A stretch of DNA of 64,000 nucleotides from Paraburkholderia diazotrophica (lineage in GTDB: Bacteria; Pseudomonadota; Gammaproteobacteria; Burkholderiales; Burkholderiaceae). Shown piece after piece: positions 8,990-16,950 of the stretch (position 1 is the stretch's first letter; the number at the start of each line of letters is the position of its first letter). A program made the position numbers and the translations under genes. The notes beneath the pieces were generated by a model that had not been told where the DNA came from, ran no database searches, and saw only the letters and a program-made list of their open reading frames with translations. The stretch spans positions 1 through 64,000 of the forward strand of contig NZ_FNYE01000002.1 of assembly GCF_900108945.1 (NCBI RefSeq), in the 5' to 3' direction.

Positions 8990-9304
8990 TTGATTACCTC
9001 CTGGGTCCGTAATAGACGGCCGGAACAGGCGACGCGTCCCGGCATTCCGATACTGCGCGGGCGACATGCATAAGACGGCGCAGAACGCCCGCGTGAACGA
9101 CTGCAAACTTCCATACCCCGCCGCGCGGCATGTCGCGCGCGATGACCGAGGTCGCTCATGGCAATCAATCGTAGAAGAAGGCGCGGCAAAGTTCACGACA
9201 GCTCGCAGCGATTTTCCACATCCTCCGCACAGGCCGCGTCCCGACCACACAATTCAGCGACGACTTAACCCGAGCCGTTCGCGTGCGCGCTCAACGGCAT
9301 TCAT
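8990..9304 (-). pseudogene. Decayed AraC-type DNA-binding domain, N-terminal part of the GyrI-like gene
   Basis: Directly upstream of the GyrI domain the main frame reads AAGYGSLQSFTRAF and MSPAQYR, the second helix-turn-helix of an AraC regulator. The first helix-turn-helix survives only as pieces in other frames (AEDVENRCELS in one, ELCRAFF in another). A plausible original start (MNAVERARERLG) at 9304 runs into an in-frame TGA at 9254-9256. At least two frameshifts and a stop have destroyed the domain. Confidence 0.65.
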
Positions 9305-9433
9305 CTTTGCCGATTTTCGATAACACCTCGATTTATGGCTTCCTACCATCGCCAGATGCCGCCCGTAACAGGCCCGCTGCGAAGGGCAACGACGCGGGTC
9401 CATCAATTGGCAACTTCGAAAATGGAGCCTCCG

Positions 9434-10837
9434 ATGAAAGCAGAGTCGACAACCCAGCACAAAGGCGTCGTCACGCATCACGAGTTGAAGCAGACGCTCG
9501 GCACCTGGCAGCTTTGGGGCATCGCCGTCGGCCTCGTGATCTCCGGCGAATATTTCGGCTGGAGCTACGGCTGGGCGAGCGCGGGCACGCTCGGCTTCGT
9601 GATCACCGCGCTTTTTATCGCTGCGATGTACACGACGTTCATATTCAGCTTCACCGAACTCACGACGTCGATTCCGCATGCGGGCGGCCCATTCGCCTAC
9701 GCGCGCCACGCGTTCGGGCCCACGGGAGGCTATATCGCGGGCGCGGCGACGCTCGTCGAATTCGTGTTCGCGCCACCCGCAATCGCGCTCGCGATCGGCG
9801 CGTATTTGCACGTCCAGTTTCCCGGCCTCGAACCGAAGCACGCGGCAATGGGCGCGTACCTCGTGTTCATGGCGTTGAACATCGTCGGCGTGCAGATCGC
9901 GGCGGCGTTCGAGCTGTGCGTGACGCTGCTCGCGATCTTCGAGCTGCTGGTATTCATGGGCGTCGTGTCGCCGGGCTTCCAGTGGGCGAACTTCACGAAG
10001 GGCGGCTGGGCAGGCTCCGGCACGTTCAGCATGGGCGCGTTTCACGGCATGTTCGCTGCGATTCCATTCGCGATCTGGTTCTTCCTCGCGATCGAAGGCG
10101 TCGCGATGGCCGCCGAGGAAGCGAAGAACCCGAAGCGCTCGATTCCCATCGCCTATGTCACGGGCATTCTGACGCTCGTCGTGCTCGCGATCGGCGTGAT
10201 GGTGTTCGCCGGCGCGGCGGGCGACTGGACGAAGCTCTCGAACATCAACGACCCGCTGCCGCAAGCGATGAAATACATCGTCGGCGAGAACAGCGGCTGG
10301 ATGCACATGCTCGTGTGGCTCGGACTGTTCGGCCTCGTCGCGTCGTTTCACGGCATCATCCTCGGCTATTCGCGGCAGATCTTCGCGCTGGCGCGCGCGG
10401 GCTATCTGCCGGAGTGGCTGTCGAAAGTGCATCCGCGCTTCAAGACCCCGCATCGCGCGATTCTCGCGGGCGGCGTGGTCGGCATCGCGGCGATCTACAG
10501 CGACGAGCTGATCCAGTTCGGCGGACAGACGCTCACTGCGAATATCGTGACGATGTCGGTGTTTGGCGCTATCGTGATGTACATCATCAGCATGCTCGCG
10601 CTGTTCAAGCTGCGCCGTACCGAGCCTGACATGGAGCGTCCGTTCCGCGCGCCGCTGTTTCCGTATTTCCCGGCGTTCGCGCTGGTGGCAGCCGTGATTT
10701 CGCTCGCGACGATGATCTACTTCAATCTGCTCGTCGCACTGGTGTTTGCTGCGTTCGTCGCGCTCGGTTACGGCTACTTCCTGATGACGCGCCAGCAACG
10801 CGAAGTCGCGCCGGCTGATGTACTGCTCGAAGAATGA
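9434..10837 (+). CDS. eat: Ethanolamine permease (APC superfamily)
   Basis: 467 residues with about twelve hydrophobic segments, an inner-membrane amino-acid/polyamine-type carrier. The N-terminal LKQTLGTWQLWGIAVGLVIS and SGEYFGWSYGW match bacterial ethanolamine permeases. The start at 9434 follows GGAG at 9424-9427; earlier in-frame ATGs have no such site. It is followed after 83 bases by eutB and eutC, so it supplies their substrate. It replaces the EutH-type carrier of enteric bacteria. Confidence 0.92.
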   Translation: MKAESTTQHKGVVTHHELKQTLGTWQLWGIAVGLVISGEYFGWSYGWASAGTLGFVITALFIAAMYTTFIFSFTELTTSIPHAGGPFAYARHAFGPTGGYIAGAATLVEFVFAPPAIALAIGAYLHVQFPGLEPKHAAMGAYLVFMALNIVGVQIAAAFELCVTLLAIFELLVFMGVVSPGFQWANFTKGGWAGSGTFSMGAFHGMFAAIPFAIWFFLAIEGVAMAAEEAKNPKRSIPIAYVTGILTLVVLAIGVMVFAGAAGDWTKLSNINDPLPQAMKYIVGENSGWMHMLVWLGLFGLVASFHGIILGYSRQIFALARAGYLPEWLSKVHPRFKTPHRAILAGGVVGIAAIYSDELIQFGGQTLTANIVTMSVFGAIVMYIISMLALFKLRRTEPDMERPFRAPLFPYFPAFALVAAVISLATMIYFNLLVALVFAAFVALGYGYFLMTRQQREVAPADVLLEE

Positions 10838-10920
10838 ACGCGTGCGAGCATTAAATGCAGCGGATGCGCTGACGTACACGCAACAGGCCGCGCAGTAGCC
10901 GCGGCGACGGAGTACACGAT

Positions 10921-12315
10921 ATGAGCTACACGGAGACAATCGGCAGCCGGACGTATCGGTTTGCCGATCTGAAGACGCTGATGGCGAAGGCGAGCCCGTT
11001 GCGTTCCGGCGACCAGCTCGCCGGCATCGCGGCGGCGAGCGAGGAGGAGCGCGTCGCTGCAAAGATGGCGCTCGCCGACGTCCCATTGCGCACATTCCTC
11101 AATGAAGCGTTGATTCCATACGAGAGCGACGAAGTCACGCGCCTCGTCATCGATACGCATTCGCCCGAAGCATTCGCGGAGATTGCGCACCTGACCGTGG
11201 GCGAATTCCGCAACTGGCTGTTGTCCACTTCGACGGATACGGCCGCGCTTACGCGTATCACGAATGGCCTCACACCCGAAATGGTCGCGGCCGTGTCGAA
11301 GCTGATGCGCAATCAGGATCTGATCCTGGCGGCGCGCAAACGGCCTGTCGTCACGCGCTTTCGCAACACGGTTGGCTTGCCGGGTCACATGTCGGTGCGC
11401 CTGCAACCGAATCATCCGACCGATGACGTGAAGGGCATCGCCGCATCGATGATCGACGGTCTGATGTACGGTTGCGGCGACGCGGTAATCGGCATCAATC
11501 CCGCGTCGGACAGTCTTTCAGCGATCACGAATCTGCTCGTGATGATCGACGATTTCCGCACGCGCTATCAGGTGCCGACGCAATCGTGCGTGCTCACGCA
11601 CGTGACCAATACGATTGCCGCGATTGAAAAAGGCGCGCCCGTCGATCTCGTGTTCCAGTCGATCGCCGGCACCGAGAAAGCGAACGAGAGCTTCGGCATT
11701 TCGCTGGCGCTGTTGCAGGAAGCGTATGAAGCGGCACTGTCGCTCAAGCGCGGCACTGTCGGCGACAACGTGATGTACTTCGAAACGGGGCAGGGCAGCG
11801 CGCTGTCGGCGAATGCGCATCATCGCGTCGATCAGCAGACATGCGAAGTGCGCGCGTATGCCGTCGCACGGCGGTTCCATCCGTTTCTGACGAATACGGT
11901 GGTGGGCTTTATCGGCCCCGAGTATCTGTACGACGGCAAGCAGATCACGCGCGCCGGTCTCGAAGATCACTTCTGCGGCAAGCTGCTCGGCGTGCCGATG
12001 GGCTGCGATATCTGCTACACGAATCACGCGGAAGCCGATCAGGACGACATGGACAATCTGCTGACACTGCTCGGTGTTGCGGGCATCAACTTCATCATGG
12101 GCGTTCCCGGCGCGGACGATGTAATGCTCAATTACCAGAGCACGTCGTTTCACGACGCGCTGTATGTGCGAGAGGTGCTGGGTTTGCGCCGCGCGCCCGA
12201 GTTCGAAGAGTGGCTGGAGTCGATGCAGATCACCGATGCGCGTGGCGCGTTGCTCAATGCGCCCGCGCGTCAACCGCTGCTCGAAGGCGCGAGCGAATGG
12301 ATGGGCATCGCATGA
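10921..12315 (+). CDS. eutB: Ethanolamine ammonia-lyase, large subunit
   Basis: 464 residues, the usual length of EutB. It forms the TIM-barrel catalytic core and, with EutC and adenosylcobalamin, splits ethanolamine into acetaldehyde and ammonia. Family-specific stretches include MDGLMYGCGDAVIGINP-type sequence (here MIDGLMYGCGDAVIGINPAS), FETGQGS and GCDICYTNHAEAD. The start follows GGAG at 10909-10912. It overlaps eutC by four bases. No EutA reactivase is nearby. Confidence 0.97.
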   Translation: MSYTETIGSRTYRFADLKTLMAKASPLRSGDQLAGIAAASEEERVAAKMALADVPLRTFLNEALIPYESDEVTRLVIDTHSPEAFAEIAHLTVGEFRNWLLSTSTDTAALTRITNGLTPEMVAAVSKLMRNQDLILAARKRPVVTRFRNTVGLPGHMSVRLQPNHPTDDVKGIAASMIDGLMYGCGDAVIGINPASDSLSAITNLLVMIDDFRTRYQVPTQSCVLTHVTNTIAAIEKGAPVDLVFQSIAGTEKANESFGISLALLQEAYEAALSLKRGTVGDNVMYFETGQGSALSANAHHRVDQQTCEVRAYAVARRFHPFLTNTVVGFIGPEYLYDGKQITRAGLEDHFCGKLLGVPMGCDICYTNHAEADQDDMDNLLTLLGVAGINFIMGVPGADDVMLNYQSTSFHDALYVREVLGLRRAPEFEEWLESMQITDARGALLNAPARQPLLEGASEWMGIA

Positions 12316-13103
12316 GCGATTCGATCGAAAAGAATGCGTGGCAGACGCTGCGTGCCTTTACGAACGCGCGCATTGCGTTGGGCCGCGCGGGCAACTCTCT
12401 GCCGACTGCGCCGCTGCTGGCGTTCAATCTTTCGCACGCGCAGGCGCGCGACGCCGTGCATCATCCCTTGGATGCCGACGTCTTGCATGAACAGTTGCGC
12501 GCGCAGGGCTTCGCGTCGCTCGACGTGCATAGCGCCGCGCCGGATCGCGAGCACTATTTGCGGCGTCCGGATATGGGGCGGCGTCTTTCGGACGAGAGCC
12601 GCGATCTGTTGAATAATGCCGCGAGCGACGATCCGCCCGAAGTGGTTTTCGTCATCGCCGATGGGCTGTCCGCGTTTGCGGCTTCAAAGCAGTCGATGCC
12701 TCTGTTGCAGGCCATCACGAAGCGCCTCGCGGACTGGAAGATCGGCCCTGTCGTGGTTGCGCGTCAAGCACGCGTTGCGTTGGGCGATGAGATCGGTGAG
12801 TTGCTTAGAACGAAGCTCGTCGTGATGCTGATCGGCGAGCGGCCTGGGCTCAGTTCGCCCGATAGCCTGGGCATCTATCTCACGTATGCGCCGAAAGTCG
12901 GATGCAGCGACGCGCAACGCAACTGCATTTCGAACGTGCGACCGGAAGGACTCGACTACGAAGCAGCCGCACACAAGCTGCACTATCTGCTGACGCATGC
13001 GCGCCGTTTGGGGCTGACGGGTGTCGGTCTGAAGGACGATAGCGATGCGCTGCTTCAAACTGCCGAAGCCGCATCGATAATCGCTGACGCTTCGAGAAAA
13101 TAA
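12312..13103 (+). CDS. eutC: Ethanolamine ammonia-lyase, small subunit
   Basis: 263 residues. EutC contributes the cobalamin-binding surface of the lyase. Recognisable parts are RIALGRAGNSLPT near the start, VVFVIADGLSA in the middle and LIGERPGLSSPDSLGIYLTY towards the end. The ATG overlaps the eutB stop (ATGA at 12312-12315), so the subunits are translationally coupled. A strong hairpin follows directly and closes the permease-eutB-eutC unit. Longer frames in this region are shadows. Confidence 0.96.
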   Translation: MSDSIEKNAWQTLRAFTNARIALGRAGNSLPTAPLLAFNLSHAQARDAVHHPLDADVLHEQLRAQGFASLDVHSAAPDREHYLRRPDMGRRLSDESRDLLNNAASDDPPEVVFVIADGLSAFAASKQSMPLLQAITKRLADWKIGPVVVARQARVALGDEIGELLRTKLVVMLIGERPGLSSPDSLGIYLTYAPKVGCSDAQRNCISNVRPEGLDYEAAAHKLHYLLTHARRLGLTGVGLKDDSDALLQTAEAASIIADASRK

Positions 13104-13105
13104 CA

Positions 13106-13139
13106 AAGCGTCCAGCCGTCATATCACGGCTGGACGCTT
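13106..13139. terminator. Bidirectional hairpin terminator between eutC and the DUF779 gene
   Basis: Perfect 14-base inverted repeat with arms at 13106-13119 and 13126-13139 and a six-base loop; the arm is AAGCGTCCAGCCGT. It lies between two convergent units, two bases past the eutC stop and 26 bases from the end of the DUF779 gene. The T-run is short, so efficiency is uncertain. Confidence 0.75.
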
Positions 13140-13165
13140 ACTGCGTCAACTTCGCCAACCCAACG

Positions 13166-13561
13166 TCAGAGCGCATCGGCACGGCTCACGGGATGCTTGC
13201 CGAGCCAAGCGTTTTCTTTGTCATCGAAAAGGCGCGAGCGTGTGAGGAATCGCAGCCCTGTCGGCCGCTCGAGGGAAAACATGCCGCCGTTGCCCGGCAC
13301 GACATCGATGATCAACTGTGTGTGCTGCCAGTACTCGAATTGCGATTCGCTCATATAGAACGGCACGCCTCCAATCGTGCCGAGCCATACATCCGACGCG
13401 CCGACCATAAACTCGTTCGACGGAAAACACATCGGCGCGCTGCCGTCGCAACATCCGCCCGATTGATGAAAAATGACCGGCCCGTGTTCGGCGCTCAACT
13501 GCTGGATCAGTTTGATGGCCGCGTCGGTTGCCACGACACGCGCAACGCCTTCGTCATTCAT
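13166..13561 (-). CDS. DUF779 domain protein, aldehyde-dehydrogenase partner
   Basis: 131 residues. The cysteine-rich HQSGGCCDGSAPMC and DVWLGTIGGVPFYMSESQFEYW are typical of DUF779. These small proteins are very often encoded right after acetaldehyde dehydrogenase genes, as here, where the spacing is 78 bases. Function is not established; the cysteines suggest metal binding or a redox role. The start at 13559-13561 follows AGAGGAAG. Confidence 0.88.
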   Translation of the reverse strand: MNDEGVARVVATDAAIKLIQQLSAEHGPVIFHQSGGCCDGSAPMCFPSNEFMVGASDVWLGTIGGVPFYMSESQFEYWQHTQLIIDVVPGNGGMFSLERPTGLRFLTRSRLFDDKENAWLGKHPVSRADAL

Positions 13562-13639
13562 TGCGCTTCCTCTTTCTTTTGATCCGCTGAAAAAGCGGGC
13601 GAACCGCATCGCGCGATTCGCCCGACAGGTGCACGACGC

Positions 13640-15160
13640 TCAGAAGAAACCCAACGGTTTGTCGCTATAGCTGACGAGCAGGTTCTTCGTTTGCTGATAA
13701 TGGTCGAGCATCATCTTGTGATTCTCGCGCCCGATGCCCGACTGCTTGTAGCCGCCAAACGCCGCGTGCGCCGGATACGCGTGATAGCAGTTGGTCCACA
13801 CGCGGCCCGCCTGAATCTCGCGGCCGAAGCGATACGCGCGTGAGCCATCGCGTGTCCAGACGCCTGCGCCGAGGCCGTAGAGCGTATCGTTGGCGATCTC
13901 GAGCGCTTCTTCTTCGTTCTTGAACGTCGTCACGGAGACGACAGGCCCGAAGATCTCTTCCTGGAAGATGCGCATCTTGTTGTGACCGCGGAATACCGTC
14001 GGCTTCACGTAGTAGCCTTTCGCGAGTTCGCCGTCGAGCTTGTTCTGCTCGCCGCCGATCAGGCATTGCGCGCCTTCCTGCTTGCCGAGATCGATATACG
14101 ACAGGATCTTTTCGAGCTGTTCCTTCGAGGCCTGCGCGCCGATCATCGTCTTTGCGTCGAGCGGGTGGCCTTGCTGAATGGCGGCGACGCGCTTCAACGC
14201 GCGCTCCATGAAGCGGTCGTAAACCGATTCTTCGATCAGCACGCGCGACGGGCACGTGCACACTTCGCCCTGGTTCAGCGCGAACATCGCAAAGCCTTCG
14301 AGTGCCTTGTCGAAGAAGCTGTCGTCCTTGTCGAGCACATCTGCGAAGAAAATGTTCGGGCTCTTGCCGCCCAGTTCGAGCGTCACAGGGATGATGTTCT
14401 GGCTCGCGTACTGCATGATCAGACGGCCCGTCGTCGTTTCGCCCGTGAACGCGATCTTTGCGATGCGCTTGTTCGATGCGAGCGGCTTGCCCGCTTCGAG
14501 ACCGAAACCGTTGACCACGTTCAGCACGCCAGCAGGCAGCAGATCCTGAATCAGTTCGACCAGCACCAGTATCGACGCTGGCGTTTGCTCGGCCGGTTTC
14601 AGCACGACGCAATTGCCTGCCGCGAGCGCGGGCGCGAGTTTCCACGTCGCCATCAGGATTGGGAAATTCCACGGAATGATCTGGCCGACCACGCCCAACG
14701 GCTCGTGAAAGTGATAGGCGACCGTATCGTGATCGATCTCCGAAATGCCGCCTTCCTGCGCGCGGATCGCGCCGGCGAAATAGCGGAAGTGATCGATCGC
14801 GAGGGGGATGTCGGCGGCCATCGTTTCGCGCAGCGGCTTGCCGTTGTCGATCGTCTCGGCGACGGCGAGACGTTGCAGATTCGCTTCCAGACGATCGGCG
14901 ATCTTGTTGAGGATGTTCGCGCGCTCAGTGGTCGAGGTCTTGCCCCAAGCCGTTTTCGCGCGATGCGCGGCGTCCAGCGCGAGTTCGATGTCGGCTTCGC
15001 GCGAGCGCGGAATCGACGTGAACGGCTCGCCCGTAATCGGCGAAACGTTGTCGAAGTACTCACCGCCCGCCGGCTTCACCCACTCTCCGCCGATGAAATT
15101 CTCGTACTGCTTCTTATACGGAAACTCGGTGGTCAGAAACTTCATTTCTGCGTGATTCAT
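13640..15160 (-). CDS. Acetaldehyde (aldehyde) dehydrogenase, ExaC/AcoD type
   Basis: 506 residues, cytosolic NAD-dependent. PWNFP at 163-167, the catalytic base Glu262 in LELGGKSPN and catalytic Cys301 in NQGEVCT are all present. The end ([26 protein letters not shown]) is typical of the ExaC/AcoD/AldB group that oxidises acetaldehyde to acetate. The ATG at 15158-15160 follows GAGGAG. It stands opposite eutBC and so removes the acetaldehyde made there. A candidate sigma-54 promoter lies upstream. Confidence 0.93.
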   Translation of the reverse strand: MNHAEMKFLTTEFPYKKQYENFIGGEWVKPAGGEYFDNVSPITGEPFTSIPRSREADIELALDAAHRAKTAWGKTSTTERANILNKIADRLEANLQRLAVAETIDNGKPLRETMAADIPLAIDHFRYFAGAIRAQEGGISEIDHDTVAYHFHEPLGVVGQIIPWNFPILMATWKLAPALAAGNCVVLKPAEQTPASILVLVELIQDLLPAGVLNVVNGFGLEAGKPLASNKRIAKIAFTGETTTGRLIMQYASQNIIPVTLELGGKSPNIFFADVLDKDDSFFDKALEGFAMFALNQGEVCTCPSRVLIEESVYDRFMERALKRVAAIQQGHPLDAKTMIGAQASKEQLEKILSYIDLGKQEGAQCLIGGEQNKLDGELAKGYYVKPTVFRGHNKMRIFQEEIFGPVVSVTTFKNEEEALEIANDTLYGLGAGVWTRDGSRAYRFGREIQAGRVWTNCYHAYPAHAAFGGYKQSGIGRENHKMMLDHYQQTKNLLVSYSDKPLGFF

Positions 15161-15249
15161 CTGCGTGCTCCTCACATGATCGGATAGTCGATGTATTCGT
15201 TTGGGCATGTCACCCGGCTGAGCGGTCTTCTGCTGCCGCGGGTCCATAT

Positions 15250-15266
15250 CGCCAGAAGTGTGCCAA
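15250..15266 (-). promoter_or_regulatory. Candidate sigma-54 promoter for the aldehyde dehydrogenase gene
   Basis: On the minus strand the sequence reads TTGGCACACTTCTGGCG. The GG of the -24 element and the GC of the -12 element are present with the required spacing, and the TGGCAC half is perfect; the -12 half is TGGC rather than TTGC. Transcription would begin near 15239, about 80 bases above the start codon. Read by eye, not scored against background. Confidence 0.5.
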
Positions 15267-15337
15267 CGAGGGCGCGCATACAGCCGATGCCGGTGCACGC
15301 GGCACTGTCGCGATGCACGTCACGCGATGAGCGCGAG

Positions 15338-15371
15338 ATTGCTCACAGCAGGCGTTGCATCCGTGAGCAAT
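15338..15371. promoter_or_regulatory. Inverted repeat, possible enhancer-binding-protein site
   Basis: ATTGCTCAC at 15338-15346 and its exact reverse complement GTGAGCAAT at 15363-15371, 16 bases apart. It lies about 100 bases upstream of the predicted start of the sigma-54 promoter, the normal place for an activator site. No sigma-54 activator gene is in the window. Confidence 0.45.
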
Positions 15372-15383
15372 TCGACCAGCGAG

Positions 15384-15400
15384 TGTTCATCGAATGAACA
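15384..15400. promoter_or_regulatory. TGTTCAT-N3-ATGAACA palindrome
   Basis: Perfect 7-base arms around CGA. With the further TGTTCA copies near 15473 and 15497 it may form an operator set upstream of eutR. Which protein binds it is unknown. Confidence 0.4.
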
Positions 15401-15516
15401 GCGCGCGTGCATTGGAATGGGAGGTTGCCGAAGGTTCTTTCGGCATGGGACTTGCGTCGATGTGCGCTTGTTTGTTCAATGTCACATGCAGGTGCATGTT
15501 CATCATCGACGCCCAT

Positions 15517-16521
15517 ATGACAACCGATCTTTCCTCTCCGCTTTCGCGCGTGCCCGTGTGTCGCGTCGAAACGAGCGTCGCGCACGACGCCGATGAACAG
15601 GCGCGCAATCTTCGCGGCTGGACGCAAACTTACGATCAGCTCACGGCAGGGCGCTTCGTCGGCAAGCTGACGGGCCTGCATCTCGACGCGATGCACGTGT
15701 TCTGCGAGACGACGAACCAGACGCTGCGCCAGACCTGCGAAGTGCCCGCGGACGCCTACTGGTTCGGCATTCCCACTGACGACGCAAACACAGGCCGCAT
15801 CGACTCGCACGCAATCGGCAACGATGCGCTTGCGTTTCAACGCGGCGGCGTCGAATTCGAACTGCTGACGCCGGGCGGCTATGCGATCTTCGGCGTGGTC
15901 GTATGCCGTGACGTGCTGCACCGGCATGCAGCCGCCGTCGAACACGCGGACATGGATCAGGCTACGCATACAGGCGTCGTTCCGATCGATGCGAAAAACA
16001 AGGCGCAATTCTGCGAGCTATTGCGCAGCGCACTCGACGACACGGCAAGCGCCGCGCTTTCCACACGCGCCCGCTGCAACCTGCAAGCATCGGTGCTGTC
16101 GTCGTTGTTCGATCTGTGCGGGACCCCGTCCGTCGAACCCGCCGCTATTCCTGCGCGTCCGCGCAGGCAATGGATCGTCTCCGCCGCGCGCGACTATGTG
16201 CTCGCGAATCGCGAGCGTCCCATCAGCGTGCCCGAGCTGTGCGAGCATTTGCACGTCAGCCGCCGCACGTTGCAGTACTGCTTTCAGGACGTGCTCGGTC
16301 TCGCGCCCGCGAGCTATCTGCGCGCGATCCGCCTGAATGGCGCGCGCCGCGATCTGTGCGATGCCGCGCCTGGCGAGCGCACGGTGCAGGACGTCGCGGC
16401 TGCGTGGGGCTTCTGGCATCTCAGCCAGTTCGCGACCGACTATCGCAAGCTGTTCGGCCTGCTTCCTTCTGAGACGCTCAAAACGGTCCATGCGCCCGCC
16501 AACGCGCTGCTGACTCACTAA
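15517..16521 (+). CDS. eutR: EutR-type AraC regulator of ethanolamine use
   Basis: 334 residues. It aligns along its length with my memory of enterobacterial EutR: WTQTYDQLTAGRFVGKLT near residue 36, WFGIPTDD and FELLTPGGYAIFGVVV in the sensor part, then the DNA-binding region with LCEHLHVSRRTLQYCFQDVLG and AAAWGFWHLSQFATDYRKLFG. EutR senses ethanolamine with cobalamin and activates eut genes. The ATG at 15517 gives the family length; the longer frame from 15394 adds non-conserved residues. Ribosome site is poor. Confidence 0.87.
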   Translation: MTTDLSSPLSRVPVCRVETSVAHDADEQARNLRGWTQTYDQLTAGRFVGKLTGLHLDAMHVFCETTNQTLRQTCEVPADAYWFGIPTDDANTGRIDSHAIGNDALAFQRGGVEFELLTPGGYAIFGVVVCRDVLHRHAAAVEHADMDQATHTGVVPIDAKNKAQFCELLRSALDDTASAALSTRARCNLQASVLSSLFDLCGTPSVEPAAIPARPRRQWIVSAARDYVLANRERPISVPELCEHLHVSRRTLQYCFQDVLGLAPASYLRAIRLNGARRDLCDAAPGERTVQDVAAAWGFWHLSQFATDYRKLFGLLPSETLKTVHAPANALLTH

Positions 16522-16749
16522 ACGTATCTCGCACGTTCTTGCCGGGCTCGCCATCGCACATCCGTTAAAATTGCGGAATGCGCGAATTTCCTTCGCCGCC
16601 CGATCAACCCATCCTCATCGACGACATAGCAGGCCGCGCTGTATCTGTTCCGTGCTGCATTGCGTGGACCGATCGATCAGCGCCTTGCGTGCATTCGCGT
16701 TCTTCCCCTGCGGCGGAACGCGCTCAACCGATCAAGCTGGAGAATCAAC

Positions 16750-16935
16750 GTGTTTACTTGCATCAACCAGAGCTGTGGCGCGCAGTGGGAACAGTCCGAC
16801 GTCGTCATCAAGAACGAAGGGCAGGGTTTGCTGTTTCGCTGCCCGATGTGCGGCGCCCGCAACTACGTCGAGCGTTTCGACGCCGACGACGGCACGATTG
16901 TCTACGAGCAGATCGAAGGCCGCCCGTATAACTGA
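16750..16935 (+). CDS. Small zinc-ribbon protein
   Basis: 61 residues, starting at GTG 16750 after GGAG. Two cysteine pairs (CINQSC and CPMC) about 30 residues apart form a zinc ribbon. The longer ATG frame from 16660 is less likely because it lacks a ribosome site and adds unrelated residues. It ends 15 bases before dbpA, so the two may share a transcript. Role unknown; a nucleic-acid or protein contact is possible. Confidence 0.7.
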   Translation: MFTCINQSCGAQWEQSDVVIKNEGQGLLFRCPMCGARNYVERFDADDGTIVYEQIEGRPYN

Positions 16936-16950
16936 AGCCCGCACAACGAC

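Larger units (their letters stand above)
15161..15516. promoter_or_regulatory. Divergent control region between aldehyde dehydrogenase and eutR
   Basis: About 355 bases with no convincing gene. It holds a candidate sigma-54 promoter (15250-15266, minus), a 9-base inverted repeat (15338-15371) and a TGTTCAT palindrome (15384-15400), listed separately. Two further TGTTCA copies occur near 15473 and 15497, just before eutR. Confidence 0.6.

Noticed and set aside
9254..11095. 613-residue minus-strand frame across the permease gene
   Set aside because: Shadow frame; only its last 16 residues (MNAVERARERLG) are of note, as the old start of the decayed AraC gene.
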